Of a stretch of 64,000 nt of DNA, positions 47,047 through 58,900 are shown piece after piece. Positions within the stretch are counted from its first letter, which is position 1. Every line of letters starts with the position of its first letter. The DNA is taken from NCBI RefSeq assembly GCF_030253575.1, contig NC_080568.1:27047001-27111000 (forward strand), written 5' to 3'. A program made the position numbers and the translations under genes. This DNA comes from Rhododendron vialii. Its lineage: Eukaryota; Streptophyta; Magnoliopsida; Ericales; Ericaceae. A model generated the notes under the pieces. It did no database searches. It had not been told where the DNA came from and saw only the letters and a program-made list of their open reading frames with translations.

Positions 47047-47352
47047 GACTAGCTCAGTTGGCCCGAATTCTTACATCTCATTACGAGGTTAGGAGTTCGA
47101 GTCTTTCTACCTGCGTATGTGTGTTCTTTCCTTTGAATTTGTTGGGGTTATTTCTTTCCTTAATGGAGTTTGTAGTTGAGTTGGGCTTCTAATAATTGTG
47201 GTCCATTTGATGGGCTTATTTATCCTGTTGGTTCAATTGTTGAGTCTGGTTATTCCGTAGACTCTCACACAATAGATATAGTGTCCCGTGATTAGTACTT
47301 TGTACTTCATGTAATGATCTATTTTGAAATTCCGGCGTACCCAAAAAAATAA
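47047..47352 (+). mobile_element. tRNA-derived SINE, sister of the copy at 43398
   Basis: GGACTAGCTCAGTTGGCCC (A box), GAGTTCGAGTCTTTC (B box) and CTACCTGCGTATGTGTG, then a shared body ending TTTGTACTTCATGTAATGATC and an A-rich tail. About 300 bp, same family as the minus-strand copy. Confidence 0.85.
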
Positions 47353-48148
47353 AAAAATCTATCCTACCGATTGGCAAAAAAAAAGAAAAAAGAAATACAC
47401 TCCGAAAAGGGGGCAAATTGGAGGCTCAAGTTCATTTTCAAGACCGGAGAGGCGCTACTCCCAAAATGTATGGCTAAGGTCCGGATTGGATGGTGCAACA
47501 AAAGGTAGGGAAACATGTGGTTGATGTTAACTATTCATTCACCACAATTTATTAAGATAAATTACGAAAAGTCAAAATTGCAGGAAAAAACTTTATTTAT
47601 TTTGTTGGAGTGATGGGAGACAATGTTCCATTGAGTCATATATAAGTTGTCCTAGTATTTATATAGGTATGTAATATAATCTGAACAAATTGAGCGATTC
47701 TATTCATCCCTGCAGGACACGAGACGAGCTTCAGATAAAATTTTGTGCTCGGGAACAGACTCCCTGTCGGTTCTCGTTCTTGCAGTTAGTAGTTGATATT
47801 TTTTTTCATCCCGATCGGTTGCGAGACAGTATTTGTCATCACTGCAAGAGTGCAGAGATCTGTATTGGATCAGACGACCATTTATAATACTGTGTTGCCT
47901 TACAATAACCTACTCTGCTTCAACTTTTTTCTGTTTTCCTCGTGATGCCAGGGAACTTTCTGCTTAGAGAGGGAGAGAGAGAGAAGTTTTCATGAGTCCA
48001 AAGGATAACTTAACCGTACATAAACATGAAGGATTTGGCCTAAGTGGTCTCGGCCTGGACTTAGGACCGACGGGAGGGAGAGGCTGGAGAAAAACAAGGG
48101 CTTCAGGCCCCTAAAAGAGATTAAAAATGAGGGTCTCAAAATTCTAGG

Positions 48149-48160
48149 ACACACACACAT

Positions 48161-48232
<72 letters not shown>
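48149..48232. repeat. CA then TA compound microsatellite
   Basis: About 34 bp of (CA)n with one interruption, then 50 bp of (TA)n. Confidence 0.95.
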
Positions 48233-48235
<3 letters not shown>

Positions 48236-48640
48236 TCCAAATTGAACAAATGTTCTCAGCATGTTTTTGACGGGTATTAATTATCAAAACATGTAATGGA
48301 CCGTCATTTTTCCTTCTTTTTTTTTTCTTTGCACTAAACCTCCTTAACACAAATAGGTCCAATTGAAGTTTAGGAGCCATAAAATAGGCCTAACGGTGGA
48401 ATTAGTATGTTTGCAGCAAAATGTGTGAGAAGACTACTTTTCAAATGATGGATTTTGAGGTATCGTAATAGTTGCATTTTTTTTTTTTTGTATAATTACA
48501 TGCTTATATTTTGTAATGGTAATTTTTTTGTAATGGGTTTTTTTCTTTTCTTATTAAGACTCTTTGTTGACCAACTTTTGTATGAAAAATATATGGAGGC
48601 CGGCCTCATTCTAGAGTTTCGCTTTCGGCCTCCAAAACTT

Positions 48641-48832
48641 ATGAGCCGGCCTTGCCTGGACTTAGGTGTTTGCTTCATCCTAAGGTCTCAAGTTCGATTC
48701 TCCTTGTCAATAACTCTTGAGGCCACCTCACCACCTCACGTAAGCGTGTGAAATGGCTGTGGAAGGGGCTGTAACGATTAGTCCAAGGTGCGCGTAAGCC
48801 GGCTCGGGACCCTGCATTACCCAAAAAAAAAA
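48641..48832 (+). mobile_element. Au-like SINE
   Basis: GGACTTAGGTGTTTGC, TAAGGTCTCAAGTTCGATTC (B box), GATTAGTCCAAGGTGCGCG and TAAGCCGGCTCGGGACCC with a poly-A tail at 48821-48830. Confidence 0.85.
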
Positions 48833-49279
48833 GTTAACTGTACATATATATCAAAAGAATTGATCAAGTTTTTATGAATCTAAAAGTACTACTGTTACAC
48901 CCATATACTCTCCTATAATACTACAGTATTTTTTTTTTACTAAGCAAAAGAATTTATTACTTTTTATAAATGATTAGGAAGATTAAAAGGAACAAGGGCA
49001 CACCGGCATAAAGTCACCCAAGACCTAAAGGCAAGATGTCAACCGGAAAAACCAAAAAACCAAAAAAAACCTAAATGTAAATAGCCAAGAACTTCTCGTA
49101 CCTCAACTCCAAACAAACAATCGAATTTACTGGGTTTTTATTTTTATTTTTATAATACTACTGTTACCAAATTTACTGGTTTTTTTTTGAAAAGAAGAAG
49201 AGTTTTATTAACTTGAGTAAGACTCCATTCTCGATTCATATATTAAACTGTTAAATGTCCCGATATTATTATACAGCTA

Positions 49280-49500
49280 CTCTTATAATTACTTGTCCCA
49301 GTACTTCCTTTTTTTACCCTGCAAAAGGGCCCCCAAAAATAAAATCCCTACCTTCTATAATGACTAACCAAACGAAGGATCAAAATAGGTACACTCTTAT
49401 TACTTGTCCTTGTACTGACTTTTTTATGCTGCAAAAGGTCCCCAAAAAATTAAATCCCCTCCTTCTAATTTTACTAACCAAATTTATAAGCATCAAAATA
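49280..49500. repeat. Tandem duplication of about 110 bp
   Basis: TTACTTGTCCcnGTACT, CTGCAAAAGG, CCTTCTA and ACTAACCAAA occur in order in two adjacent copies (period about 114 bp). Confidence 0.75.
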
Positions 49501-49515
49501 CTGAAAATAGTACTA

Positions 49516-49734
49516 CTTCCGTCCCAAAAATAAATGTCCGGTCCGCAAAATGAGGACTTAAAAATAATACTTTTCCTATAAGAAAAAATTCTAACTTTTT
49601 TTCATAAATTTTTAAAAAAAATTTATGGATATCTAGTAAATTGTTGGAAAAAGTTTGAATTTTTCTTGGAAAATTTGTACTATTTTTAAGTTTTCGTTTT
49701 TGTGGACTAGATATTTATTTTTGGACGGAGGAAG
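49516..49734. mobile_element. Stowaway (Tc1/mariner) MITE
   Basis: CTTCCGTCCCAAAAATAAAT and inverted CTTCCTCCGTCCAAAAATAA are the ends, with TA on both sides (49514-49515, 49735-49736). Length of 219 bp is typical. Confidence 0.9.
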
Positions 49735-49779
49735 TAACTGATAATTAAGTTAATTGGTGTTCTCTATGCCATTTCGACC

Positions 49780-50020
49780 CCTTATTCTTTGGAGAAATTA
49801 TTTTATCCTCTTGGAGCATTGTTGATCCATAGGAGCTTTGTGTCACGCATTTGTGTAGGCTCCACACACTTTTATAAATCAATGCTCAAGGAGCATGGAA
49901 TAATCACTCCTTCCTCGCCAACGTTTTCTTTTTGTGTTTGGGTTGCTTCTGCTTGCCCTTACCCCTTTTAATCTTTGTATCCTCTTCAGAGATTAATAAA
50001 AAAAATTTGCCGAACAAAAA
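49780..50020 (+). mobile_element. Probable LINE 3' end
   Basis: GTGTTTGGGTTGCTTCTGC, TCTTTGTATCC and AGAGATTAATAAAAAAAATT then GCCGAACAAAAAAAA look like a LINE 3' tail. No ORF remains. Confidence 0.4.
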
Positions 50021-50861
50021 AAATTATCACTCCCTCCTTAGGAAGAAATTATTATTTGCTCATAGAGTACCGCCATATAATGCTCCAGGAGACTACTCCC
50101 CACACATTTGTGCAAAGTCCATTACCAAGTATATGCCTCCGCACGAACATAGCGCGTAGACCGAGAAAATCCTTAGAGCATCTCCAACATTGACCCATTT
50201 TAAGACTCAAATTTAAAATTTAGGCAAAACCCACAAAAAATCCTTTCCAATCTTTGACCCAAACCTCCCATTTTGGGTTTTACCCATTTCTTTTCCCAAA
50301 TTCGAGACAATCTAAAAGTCTCTCCCCATTTTTTCTTCCAATATTCCAACGGCTCATTCCATGTCATTCTGAGAGCATAACGTCGGCTTTCCCAAACTTG
50401 GATACCTGCAACTCTTTCTCTCTTGGCCATCGCCGCCAGAATGAGTTCCTACAGATGAAAAAGAAATGAGGATACATGAATCAGAGTTTTGTGAGTGGTG
50501 GTAAATGGTAGACTGTTTGGGTGATTGGCCGTGGTTATGGAGATGAGTCGAGTTCTTCTTCTTTTTCTTCACAGCAATCAGTCATTCTCTACCCCAAATC
50601 AAATTTGTTCCCTTCTATTATTTACACTATTGCCATTGAATACTTAAGTGGGGGGTTTCAAATCAGAAGTGGAAATCTCACCACGCAGAGGTTTTGTGTT
50701 TGGTGGTGAACATATCCTATTTACGCAATTGATTTTGTTCCACACAGATGAACGTAGTACGAGTTTGCCCCCTTTTTTAGGCTTAGGGTTTGCAGTTAGG
50801 GTTTTTATTTCTCTGGGTATCTTCCATTCATTCAATCTTGGGAAATCACATTGAAGATGGA

Positions 50862-50909
50862 GTATTTCTCACTTTCGCTTTTACTCATTGTCCAGGTAAA
50901 TATAATCAA

Positions 50910-50952
<43 letters not shown>

Positions 50953-51071
50953 TTGTGCAAAAATAGTTGAAGTTTGGTTGCCTCCTTCTCATTTGAACTG
51001 ATTTCCTCTTTCTTCTCCTTTTCTGCTTTCTAGGGTTTGATTAAATCTTTAACCGTAAACTTCAAATAATA
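50862..51071 (+). pseudogene. Possible 5' end of a lost secreted-protein gene
   Basis: ATG after TTGAAG opens MEYFSLSLLLIVQ, signal-peptide-like, and ends CAG before GTAAATATAA (a donor). A CT microsatellite and then TTTCTGCTTTCTAG follow, and the next block reads GLIKSLTVNFK and stops. If real it is a 24-aa peptide or a truncated gene start. I do not recognise it. Confidence 0.25.
50912..50945. repeat. CT microsatellite
   Basis: About 34 bp of (CT)n. Confidence 0.95.
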
Positions 51072-52800
51072 CTGTACCGGCCCAATTCAAGGTTAGTTGT
51101 TAACCACTTTATCAGCCTCTTAATGGATCCTATATCGTAAGCTATTTCAGTGAATAAAAGGGGCTAAAATGGCCGACTTAATTTCGGACTAGCGATAGGG
51201 ATTTTTTCTCATAGCTCTAAGGTCTAAAGAGAAAATTGAAAATCATTAATTTTTAGCCATTGAAAGCCACATTTCGATGCACGTTTTTTTAATTTTTTAA
51301 TTTTTTCGTGTTTTCAGTACGCCTGTACCTTGTACATATACACCAAGTTTAAGAAAAACTAAACAAATTACCAATAGGGTTTCGGCCTAAACATGATAAT
51401 CTATTTTCTTTGCCAAAGATTAATTATTTATAGAAAGATTGAGGATTAACTATTTGAAGCAGTGATTAAAAATCCTAATAATTAAGCTCATTAAGTAAAG
51501 TCCAACTTGGCTTTAGCTAGCAAATCTCACTTCATCACAGCCAACTTCTATGTGGTCCTGATCTGAGTAGTACTAGTTTACTGCTACTATATAAGTGGAT
51601 GCATGCTTTTAAAAACCCTATAATTGAATATGGTCCCTCTTCTATGAAAGCAGTAGCTGAAACATCTACCCAGCTGATGAATAAAAACTCTAATACCCCC
51701 CTAGGCCATAAAAACTCATTGGACAGTCACATGCTCAAACTTATCTCATTCATCACAACAGGGAAAATGCTAAAAACAGCCTGGTGGCCTGTCGATCGAA
51801 AAAGTGTATTGAACGCGTGAACCAAGTATAGAAGTGTGTCGAAAAGTGTAACAAGTGTATTAAAATACGTGGTTTTAATTTTGTCATTCTCTTTGGTTCA
51901 TTAACAGCCTAGCTGTCAATAGAAGAACCCATTCACAGTAATAACAATTGTTCGTTGTCCTCTAAATACGTACAGATGCGTATTTTTAAAAAGCAGTTAA
52001 CCGTCCTGGTCTTGCCTAATTCGACTGCCTAATTAGTTATTGATATAATTTGTTCTTGGTGATATGTACCACGATAATTTTCTTCAAAAATTCTTCTTGA
52101 AAAACGGGGATAATAGAAGAGAATGAAGACTTTAAACCAAAAAGAAGAAGAAGGAAATAAAAATTTCTTTGCCGATCAAAAAAATAAAAAATATGGGTTG
52201 TTTAGCCCTAGAAAGAAAGAACTTAAGGATATTGTGCAAGAAAGGGTTCAACGTCATGCCTTCTTTTTATTGAGATAGGCATGCATTTTTTCAATCCATG
52301 CTTTGTCAATAAAGCAATCACCCTTCCTTTTTTGGATGGTCCCCAAAAAAGTTTTAATTAAATTTCCTGCCTTAGTACTTGTTTATACGTGAATTACTAC
52401 CAAAATGTATGCACCTATGCTGCAAAACTTCTCAGCTGACCGATCTATAATATTCCGAAGTACTAAAAAAAAAAAAAAAAGAATTACTACCAAATGTACA
52501 ATGCAAAGTTTGATTACGTAGCTACTTGTATATGGCTAATTTTATGTGCATTTATGATCTCTCGTGTTATGTATGGAGACCTGAACCGTCTAAACTAACG
52601 TCTACTTAGCGCATCGATTAACAGACAGGCCACGTGGTCGAAACTATGCCATATCTTTTTCTTTTTGCTCTTTCCGCGTGCAACTTGGCATGGTAGATTC
52701 TCGCGTTTTGTCTTTCAAAAATTGTGTCTTAAGTTTCCTCTCTGAAAAAAAAAAAAAAGGTTTAGATCTTATCATCCAGTTGTACGTTCACACGTACAGT
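50950..52800. other. Gene-free spacer upstream of the TCP gene
   Basis: No gene is seen. Short A-runs (52465, 52747) and tails such as GCCGATCAAAAAAATAAA (52180) suggest old retroposon ends. The distal TCP promoter probably lies here. Confidence 0.5.
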
Positions 52801-52808
52801 TCATCTAC

Positions 52809-52815
52809 ATATAAG
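52809..52815 (+). promoter_or_regulatory. Candidate TATA box of the TCP gene
   Basis: ATATAAG lies about 30 bp before the CT-rich leader start and 825 bp before the TCP start codon. Position fits a plant TATA box; it is not otherwise tested. Confidence 0.4.
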
Positions 52816-52839
52816 AGAAGACTTGAAAGGTCCTTGTTC

Positions 52840-53633
52840 CTCCTCTCCTCTTCTCTCCTCTCCTCCTCCTCCTCCGACAACAATAATCCTCAATCGGATA
52901 TGCTTTATGCTTTGGAATATATCAAGAGTCGAATTGAAGAGCTGCGAATTGCGTGAGTGAGATTTCCGACTCATGTGAGTTTTTCTTCCATGATCTTAAT
53001 TTCAAAGTCAAATAACTCTATTTTCTTGCACAGTGAAAGATAGAGAAACCATCTTAGATCAAGGAGAAGAAGAATACTAGAAGAGAGGAAAGGAAGAAAT
53101 TTTGAAGTGATCAGATTTTGGTCCTAATCATTTCTATTGCAAGTTTGTTCTCACAATCCGCAACTACTTTTTTTTTTGTAATTTTGTGAATCTTGTGTTC
53201 AATTGGGTTGTTGGGAACCATTTTCCCGGCCAGTCACCTCTAAAATTAACCCTAACTATTACTTCACTTTCTTCACAAAAGTTCTTGAAGAAGAACCACT
53301 TCTTGAATTCAATTACAAAATTGCACTATAAAACCTTAATTCTAGTCCATTTTCTGTCATGATTTACCATTATCTTAAACATAAATTATAGATATAGGTT
53401 TTCGAGGTGTTCAATCTTCATCATACATGCAAACTGATTTGATTTCTTTTATTTGCGTCCATTTTTTTTTTTTTTTGAACGGCGAAGAATATTTTTATTG
53501 ATTTCTTAGAGATTGTTGCAAAAGAATTGCTAGAATGAAAATGACTACAAGATCGCCTCTATATACTGCCTACCAACAATTGGAAAATTTGTGTAGGTTC
53601 AGTTATCCCCTTGCAGCTCAATGATGAGTTAAG
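52840..53633 (+). other. Probable leader of the TCP gene with a leader intron
   Basis: A TATA-like ATATAAG at 52809-52815 precedes a pyrimidine-rich start (TCCTC repeats, about 52840-52876). A strong donor, GTGAGT at 52952, and a strong acceptor, TTATCCCCTTGCAG ending at 53616, would remove 665 bp. The spliced leader would be about 130 nt. Sites are strong but the intron is inferred. Confidence 0.5.
52900..52956 (+). CDS. Candidate upstream ORF in the TCP leader
   Basis: ATG at 52900 opens MLYALEYIKSRIEELRIA and stops at 52954 if unspliced. If the leader intron 52952-53616 is removed, the frame continues by four codons (SMMS) and stops at TAA 53630-53632, one base before the main ATG. The peptide looks like a short amphipathic helix. 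Whether it is translated or conserved is unknown. Confidence 0.4.
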   Translation: MLYALEYIKSRIEELRIA

Positions 53634-54701
53634 ATGATCACAGCTACAAGAGAAAAAGATTTCGAGGCGAAGGCCGAAGGCGACACCAACAACAACAATA
53701 ACAAGTTCCCCAAGGCACCATCAAGCTCAAGGCAATGGTCGGCATTTAGAAACCCGAGAATTGTACGCGTCTCTCGTGCCTTTGGAGGAAAAGACCGGCA
53801 CAGCAAGGTTTGCACCGTGAGGGGCTTGAGAGACCGGCGGATCAGGCTTTCGGTTCCCACAGCTATTCAGGTATATGATCTTCAGGATAGGCTCGGTCTC
53901 AGCCAGCCGAGCAAGGTGGTAGACTGGTTGATGGAAGCTACTAAGCTCGATATCGATAAACTCCCACCTCTTCAGATGCCCCCGGGGAATTTCAGCCAGT
54001 TCCACCCGGCAACCCTAGTTTCTCATGATTTGAATTCCCCTCAATCTTCTTTCTCTCCCTTCTTTAGTCCGAATCCAACGTACGCCAAGGAAGGGGTTAA
54101 GATCAACTGTAACGCGGGAGACGATCAAGAAATGATGGGGAAATCATTGATGAAAGGCTGGGAATTTGGAGGGAAGCTCAAGGAAGTTGAGAGGGAGACT
54201 ACTAGTGTTGAGAAAACCAAGTGGAATATGAGAGCAAACGAAGAGCAAAATCTCTCAGCCCAGAACTTCTTTCCCATTGCCAGCAACTCCTCCAATTCCT
54301 TCCCAAACTTGCTCAACAATTCCATGCCATACAACTACTTCCATTGGGATCCTAATTCCACTCTATCCTTGTCTCAGTTTCCCTCCCAAACGGAAACCGC
54401 CAATCCCGGTAACTTGATGTCGATACCATCATCGATGGCGCCTTTCTCGTCTGGCTCTCAACTGTTTCTATCTCCGCCCTTGGCAACACCGTCGATTTTC
54501 CCTCCGTTTCCTCCCTATGTTACCACTCTAGGAGAGGGCGATACAAGGCAAATTAACCACTTCCCACTGATGAGCTCAAATTCACAACACGTTGTTCCGA
54601 ACTCACTCGTTTCGTCCCTCAATTCTTTTAGTTCTCCGATGAGTTCTACCTCCAAAGTCGATCTTCATTCGCAGATCGAACAATCAAAGGCTACCCAATA
54701 A
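53634..54701 (+). CDS. TCP5: TCP transcription factor, class II CIN type, TCP5-like, 355 aa
   Basis: A single coding exon. The TCP bHLH domain spans about residues 50-108: basic region [20 protein letters not shown], helix I, a loop, and helix II ([12 protein letters not shown]), then DKLPPLQ. The family binds GGNCCC-type sites in the nucleus; CIN members limit leaf and petal growth and promote differentiation. The flank [21 protein letters not shown] and the PPLQ sequence point to the TCP5/TCP13/TCP17 clade, nearest TCP5. As expected for that clade, I see no miR319 target and no Arg-rich R domain. The tail is rich in Asn, Ser and Pro, with a GSQLFLSPP segment. Length is normal. The ATG at 53634 is the first in frame after a stop (TAA at 53630 in another frame) and opens a short variable N-terminus. 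Family assignment is firm; the orthologue name is tentative. Confidence 0.93.
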   Translation: MITATREKDFEAKAEGDTNNNNNKFPKAPSSSRQWSAFRNPRIVRVSRAFGGKDRHSKVCTVRGLRDRRIRLSVPTAIQVYDLQDRLGLSQPSKVVDWLMEATKLDIDKLPPLQMPPGNFSQFHPATLVSHDLNSPQSSFSPFFSPNPTYAKEGVKINCNAGDDQEMMGKSLMKGWEFGGKLKEVERETTSVEKTKWNMRANEEQNLSAQNFFPIASNSSNSFPNLLNNSMPYNYFHWDPNSTLSLSQFPSQTETANPGNLMSIPSSMAPFSSGSQLFLSPPLATPSIFPPFPPYVTTLGEGDTRQINHFPLMSSNSQHVVPNSLVSSLNSFSSPMSSTSKVDLHSQIEQSKATQ

Positions 54702-55300
54702 AGGATGCACCGGTTATATAATTCTCGAACAATACCAATTGAGCCCTCCTTGCATGAGCAGACAAGCTTTTCATGGGGAAGATCATGGTCAAGATATTGT
54801 TCGATACCTAGCTAGCTGCAGTTGTGAGTGACATTTTCTGAACGAATCAGACGAGGAGAACTCAAAATCGCGCTCTGGGATATCCCTTGCTCGGCGGGTT
54901 CTTCAAGAGAGTAAGTGTGTTTGTTGTGTGTAAATACGATTATATGCAGCAAATGAAACATAAATATATAAAAGCTTGTTACTGCAAAGTGAGATAAAAC
55001 TTAATTATACTGTATGATGATAATCTGCATGCTTTGGTTTATGTTTTTCTTCTTCTTGTCATAGTAGTAGAATATTATTGAGTGCATTTTGCAGGATTTA
55101 TGGTAATGAGTTACATTATTAATTTGTGAGTGGGTAAAAATATAAGTGGCCATTATTTGACATTAGAATCTGTTTTTGTAGGCTTTAACTTGTATGATTG
55201 CCATCCATTTGTTGCAACCCCTACTCCTTAGGGTTTCAGATTAATTATTTGAATTGGAAGTGATTTCATCCCTTTATTCTGTAGTGTCTGATTTTTGTTT

Positions 55301-55348
<48 letters not shown>

Positions 55349-55704
55349 GACCGAGGCAGTGAAAAGATGATAAATCTCAATGTCAATGTCGAGTTCAATA
55401 AAATTTTGTTGTCGATAAAAATAAATAAATTCTGAGACATGGTATGATTGTCTCACACACACACACATACCGCGGTACAACTATTTTAAATGGTATTCAG
55501 AGCAACTCCACCCCTATTTTCCATTTCGGAAAATCGAATTTACCTTAATATTGTAACATGTATTTTGAAAATACTACTATTCAAACACACTCAAATCATA
55601 ATTCTTGATTTTTAAGTCTGCTTTTCAAAAAAGTCGATCTCCAAAACTCATCCTTTCCTTCAAATTAGTTTTAACTTTATTTGTTGTACATATTTTTTGT
55701 ATGA
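54702..55704. other. 3' flank of the TCP gene
   Basis: Probably the 3' untranslated region to about 55000 and then spacer; it contains a CT microsatellite at 55306-55346 and a short CA run at 55456. Confidence 0.5.
55306..55346. repeat. CT microsatellite
   Basis: About 41 bp of (CT)n. Confidence 0.95.
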
Positions 55705-55924
55705 GGGCGCTTCAGCTAACCTCTTAGAGTGGGAAAATGCAGACTTCTGTTAACAGCCGTTGAATTGTATTTTGAATGGTCCGGATTCGCAGACAATCTA
55801 TTCGCGCGAATAGATACGAATAAATATCTATTCGCGAATCCGGACAATTCAAAACACAATCCAACGGCAGCTGAGCGACGTCCGCATTTTTGTGGTATAA
55901 GGGTGACCTTAGTTGAAGCGCCCT
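55704..55924. mobile_element. Foldback MITE
   Basis: AGGGCGCTTCAGCTAA and inverted AGGGCGCTTCAACTAA are the ends, and the arms match to the centre near 55812 (GTCCGGATTCGC / GCGAATCCGGAC). No clear target duplication. Confidence 0.85.
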
Positions 55925-58900
55925 AATTTATCGTATATATTCAACATTTCTTTTTTTCTCGGCTCATATATATTCAACATTCATCTCATTAATTTGAATA
56001 CACTGTCAATACAACTTGCATGCATCGCACCTGCATACAAGAACTTACGTGCATCTTATAAACTACAGATCGATCCGTCTCTAACTCCATTTTTCATTTC
56101 CTTTCGGAAAAATAAAAAAAAGGATCGGATTTTTGAAATGGAAAATGGCGTCTGGTTGTAGAGAAATATATGGTTCAGATTCTGAAAAAAAAATGCAGCT
56201 CGTTTGGAGAATGCTCTCTCATGGGGGTGTCAAAAGTGTAACCATATTTTCCTTTCCAATAAGTACAAGTAATAAAATGCTCTCTCATGGGGTGTACGTC
56301 CTTGTGTTAAATATTGCCTGCATGCTCTTTCACATCATCAAACATTGATATATCATGCCGAAATTGGTGAGTATAATTAAGATAACTTACTTTCAGTGTA
56401 CTAGATGAAGTTATTTCGTCGTTTGTAGTGATTATGTGGGCCATAATACAAGAGAAAACTATGGTATACACATATATATAGTGTACCATAGAACTGTTAC
56501 GGGTAGATGCTCGCTCCTTGTACTGACGTCGCCTCGCCCTGGGGCGCCCATTTTAATTTATATTATTTATTCAAAGATTTAAATATTTTTTGTTCGGAAA
56601 AGAAATGTTACGGATACTTTTGGCGTGTTACACATATTTTTGGTTAGTTTTGGAACACATATAGAACTGCTTGCTTTATAATTGAATGATCTAGAAATAC
56701 AATTAATTGGCAGCAAACCAAATAAAAATAATTTTTTGATCTCAAAATTACTTGACTTTTCGTAAGCTACCAACAATTTGGGACAGATCGAGAGGGTATG
56801 ATGAACACGGATATCAGGCCATGCATCTGGCAAACGTATGTAAACGAACAGTCACTTGTTTAGAAAATCTCCGAACACTAGAATAACTTTTCTAGCCCAA
56901 GTGGTCGTGGAGGGGACCTTAGCGTCGACGAGAGAGGTATGAATTAAGTTGGAATTCTTGCAGCAACATTGGCCTGTCATAACCTACGTTTTACTCCAAA
57001 GTTCAACAATACTAGATTTGCAGTACTGGATAGTTCATTTTATGACCTAATGAAGTTTCCACGATTTGTTAGACAGTCGACGGATCCAGAAACTGCAATT
57101 AGGATAACAACTAGTTTAAAGTTTTTGAGATCGATCGTCAATAAACGCAAACCCTAGCTTTCCTAGGACCAATCGAGTCCCGTTGTACATCTTATAAGTT
57201 CTCGAAATATGCTTAGCTACCCCCCCAAAAATTACAGTGACCGACATATCGTAATTATCTGCAGTTCATAATTGGAACCAAATTAATGTCTTCACTAGAT
57301 TACCTTTAATTTCTACAGTATTCATTAAGGTTGTACAAGACTTATTTGATTAGATCCCTTTAAAAAGATTTGGCGACTCAATATTCATTAAGGTTGCACG
57401 TTAGACTTATTCATTAAGGTTGTACTAGCTTAAGTTATTTGGCGACTCTTTTTTTATATTGACTGATAATCCATTGCGTACCCAAGAAATGTGGAATTTA
57501 TTGTCTAACGTGCCAATAGACGTTTGTTAGAAACCCTAACCTTGTTTTACTTTCTTTCAAATAAACGGAAAAAAAAAAATTAGAAGATACTTTTTACCTA
57601 ATATTATTTGATTGGCGCATTCTCCTTTATCATCAATCTTACAAAAATAGTGCGATTTGAATCATTTGGTGAGAACGATCTCTCCCCTTTTTCTTCACTT
57701 TCTTTCTCACTATCCAAATAGGCCTATAAGATAATTATCGTGCATGCACCTGGTGATGAGTTACAACAATCCATTTCATGACAACCACCAAAAATATGCA
57801 GTATGTATAAGTTATTAGAAAAGCTCTGCAAACAGATGCTCAGGCATAGATGCAGACAGAGATGTGTTCTTAATTGTTCGATGTATGCAGATTCCACGTG
57901 CATCATGTGAAGCCCACGTGTATTAATTGTACGACTCTGAATGCATCTGTAGCCGATCCATTTGTACGTATCTGTACGTAGCGTTGGTTGTTTTTCAATA
58001 GCAACATCGAAACACGTGCGTAGAGGTAATGGTCGTGTTGTAACAATAAAAGGAGTATCGGTAGTAGCTAGTAGGAGAGTATTGTGCACTTTCCGAGGCT
58101 TTTGGGCGTTTTGTGTAGTTAACGATTTGCCAACTGCATTTGTTGGGTTTTTCTCTTTTTGCAAAAAACATATTCGAAAGGTTAAGAGATAAGTTACGAA
58201 TTTGCGAGTAGCAATAGTAGGTGGGTTTTGTGCACTTTTCGATACTTTCTCAATGCTTTTCTTATTGTACCGTTTTCATTTAATAATTTATCCTTGTAAT
58301 AAATGAAAAATATCTTCGCCATTCAGTTTAAAAAAAAAAAAACCCCGATAACATGAGTATCAAAAGATAAATATGAGGAATTTGTAATCATTAATTCTTA
58401 TACTATTTCTTGTGCGAAAAAGCTTAAAAGGACCTGAATCAACGTAGCAGTCGTCAACTAGCCCTAGCACACCTAGAAAATAGAATAATGAATCGCCTCA
58501 AGACTTATATGAATCAAGAAGCGTCCGATGCATATATAGGATAATACGAATCCGGCTAATACGATATGTAGCGTATTGATTTAGATATTTTGGTACGATG
58601 AGAAGGAAATTAGGTCAAAATTACTTGTTACCCGTGTACCCACACAAATTTCGATCATAAAAACAAAGAGGGGAAACTAGAGGAAAAATGCGGTTGTTAT
58701 TGATTTGAATAAAAAGACTACGATCCCTGATTAATATCTAATTAGAGAAATTATTGAATCCTCTGATTCTTCTCTGCGAGAGTTTTGAGTCGAGGGCATG
58801 CATGATGCTTGTTCTCAAATTGAACAGCAAAGTCTTCTTTAGCCTCTCTTTTTTTTCCGATCGGCTCTTTAGTCTTATTTTTTTATTTTTTGTGAATGAT

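Noticed and set aside
53727..54005. Minus-strand frame opposite the TCP domain
   Set aside because: It is the antisense shadow of the conserved TCP coding sequence.
57724..58192. Overlapping frames on both strands (up to 146 aa)
   Set aside because: No recognisable motif, codon pattern or splice support; AT-rich spacer.
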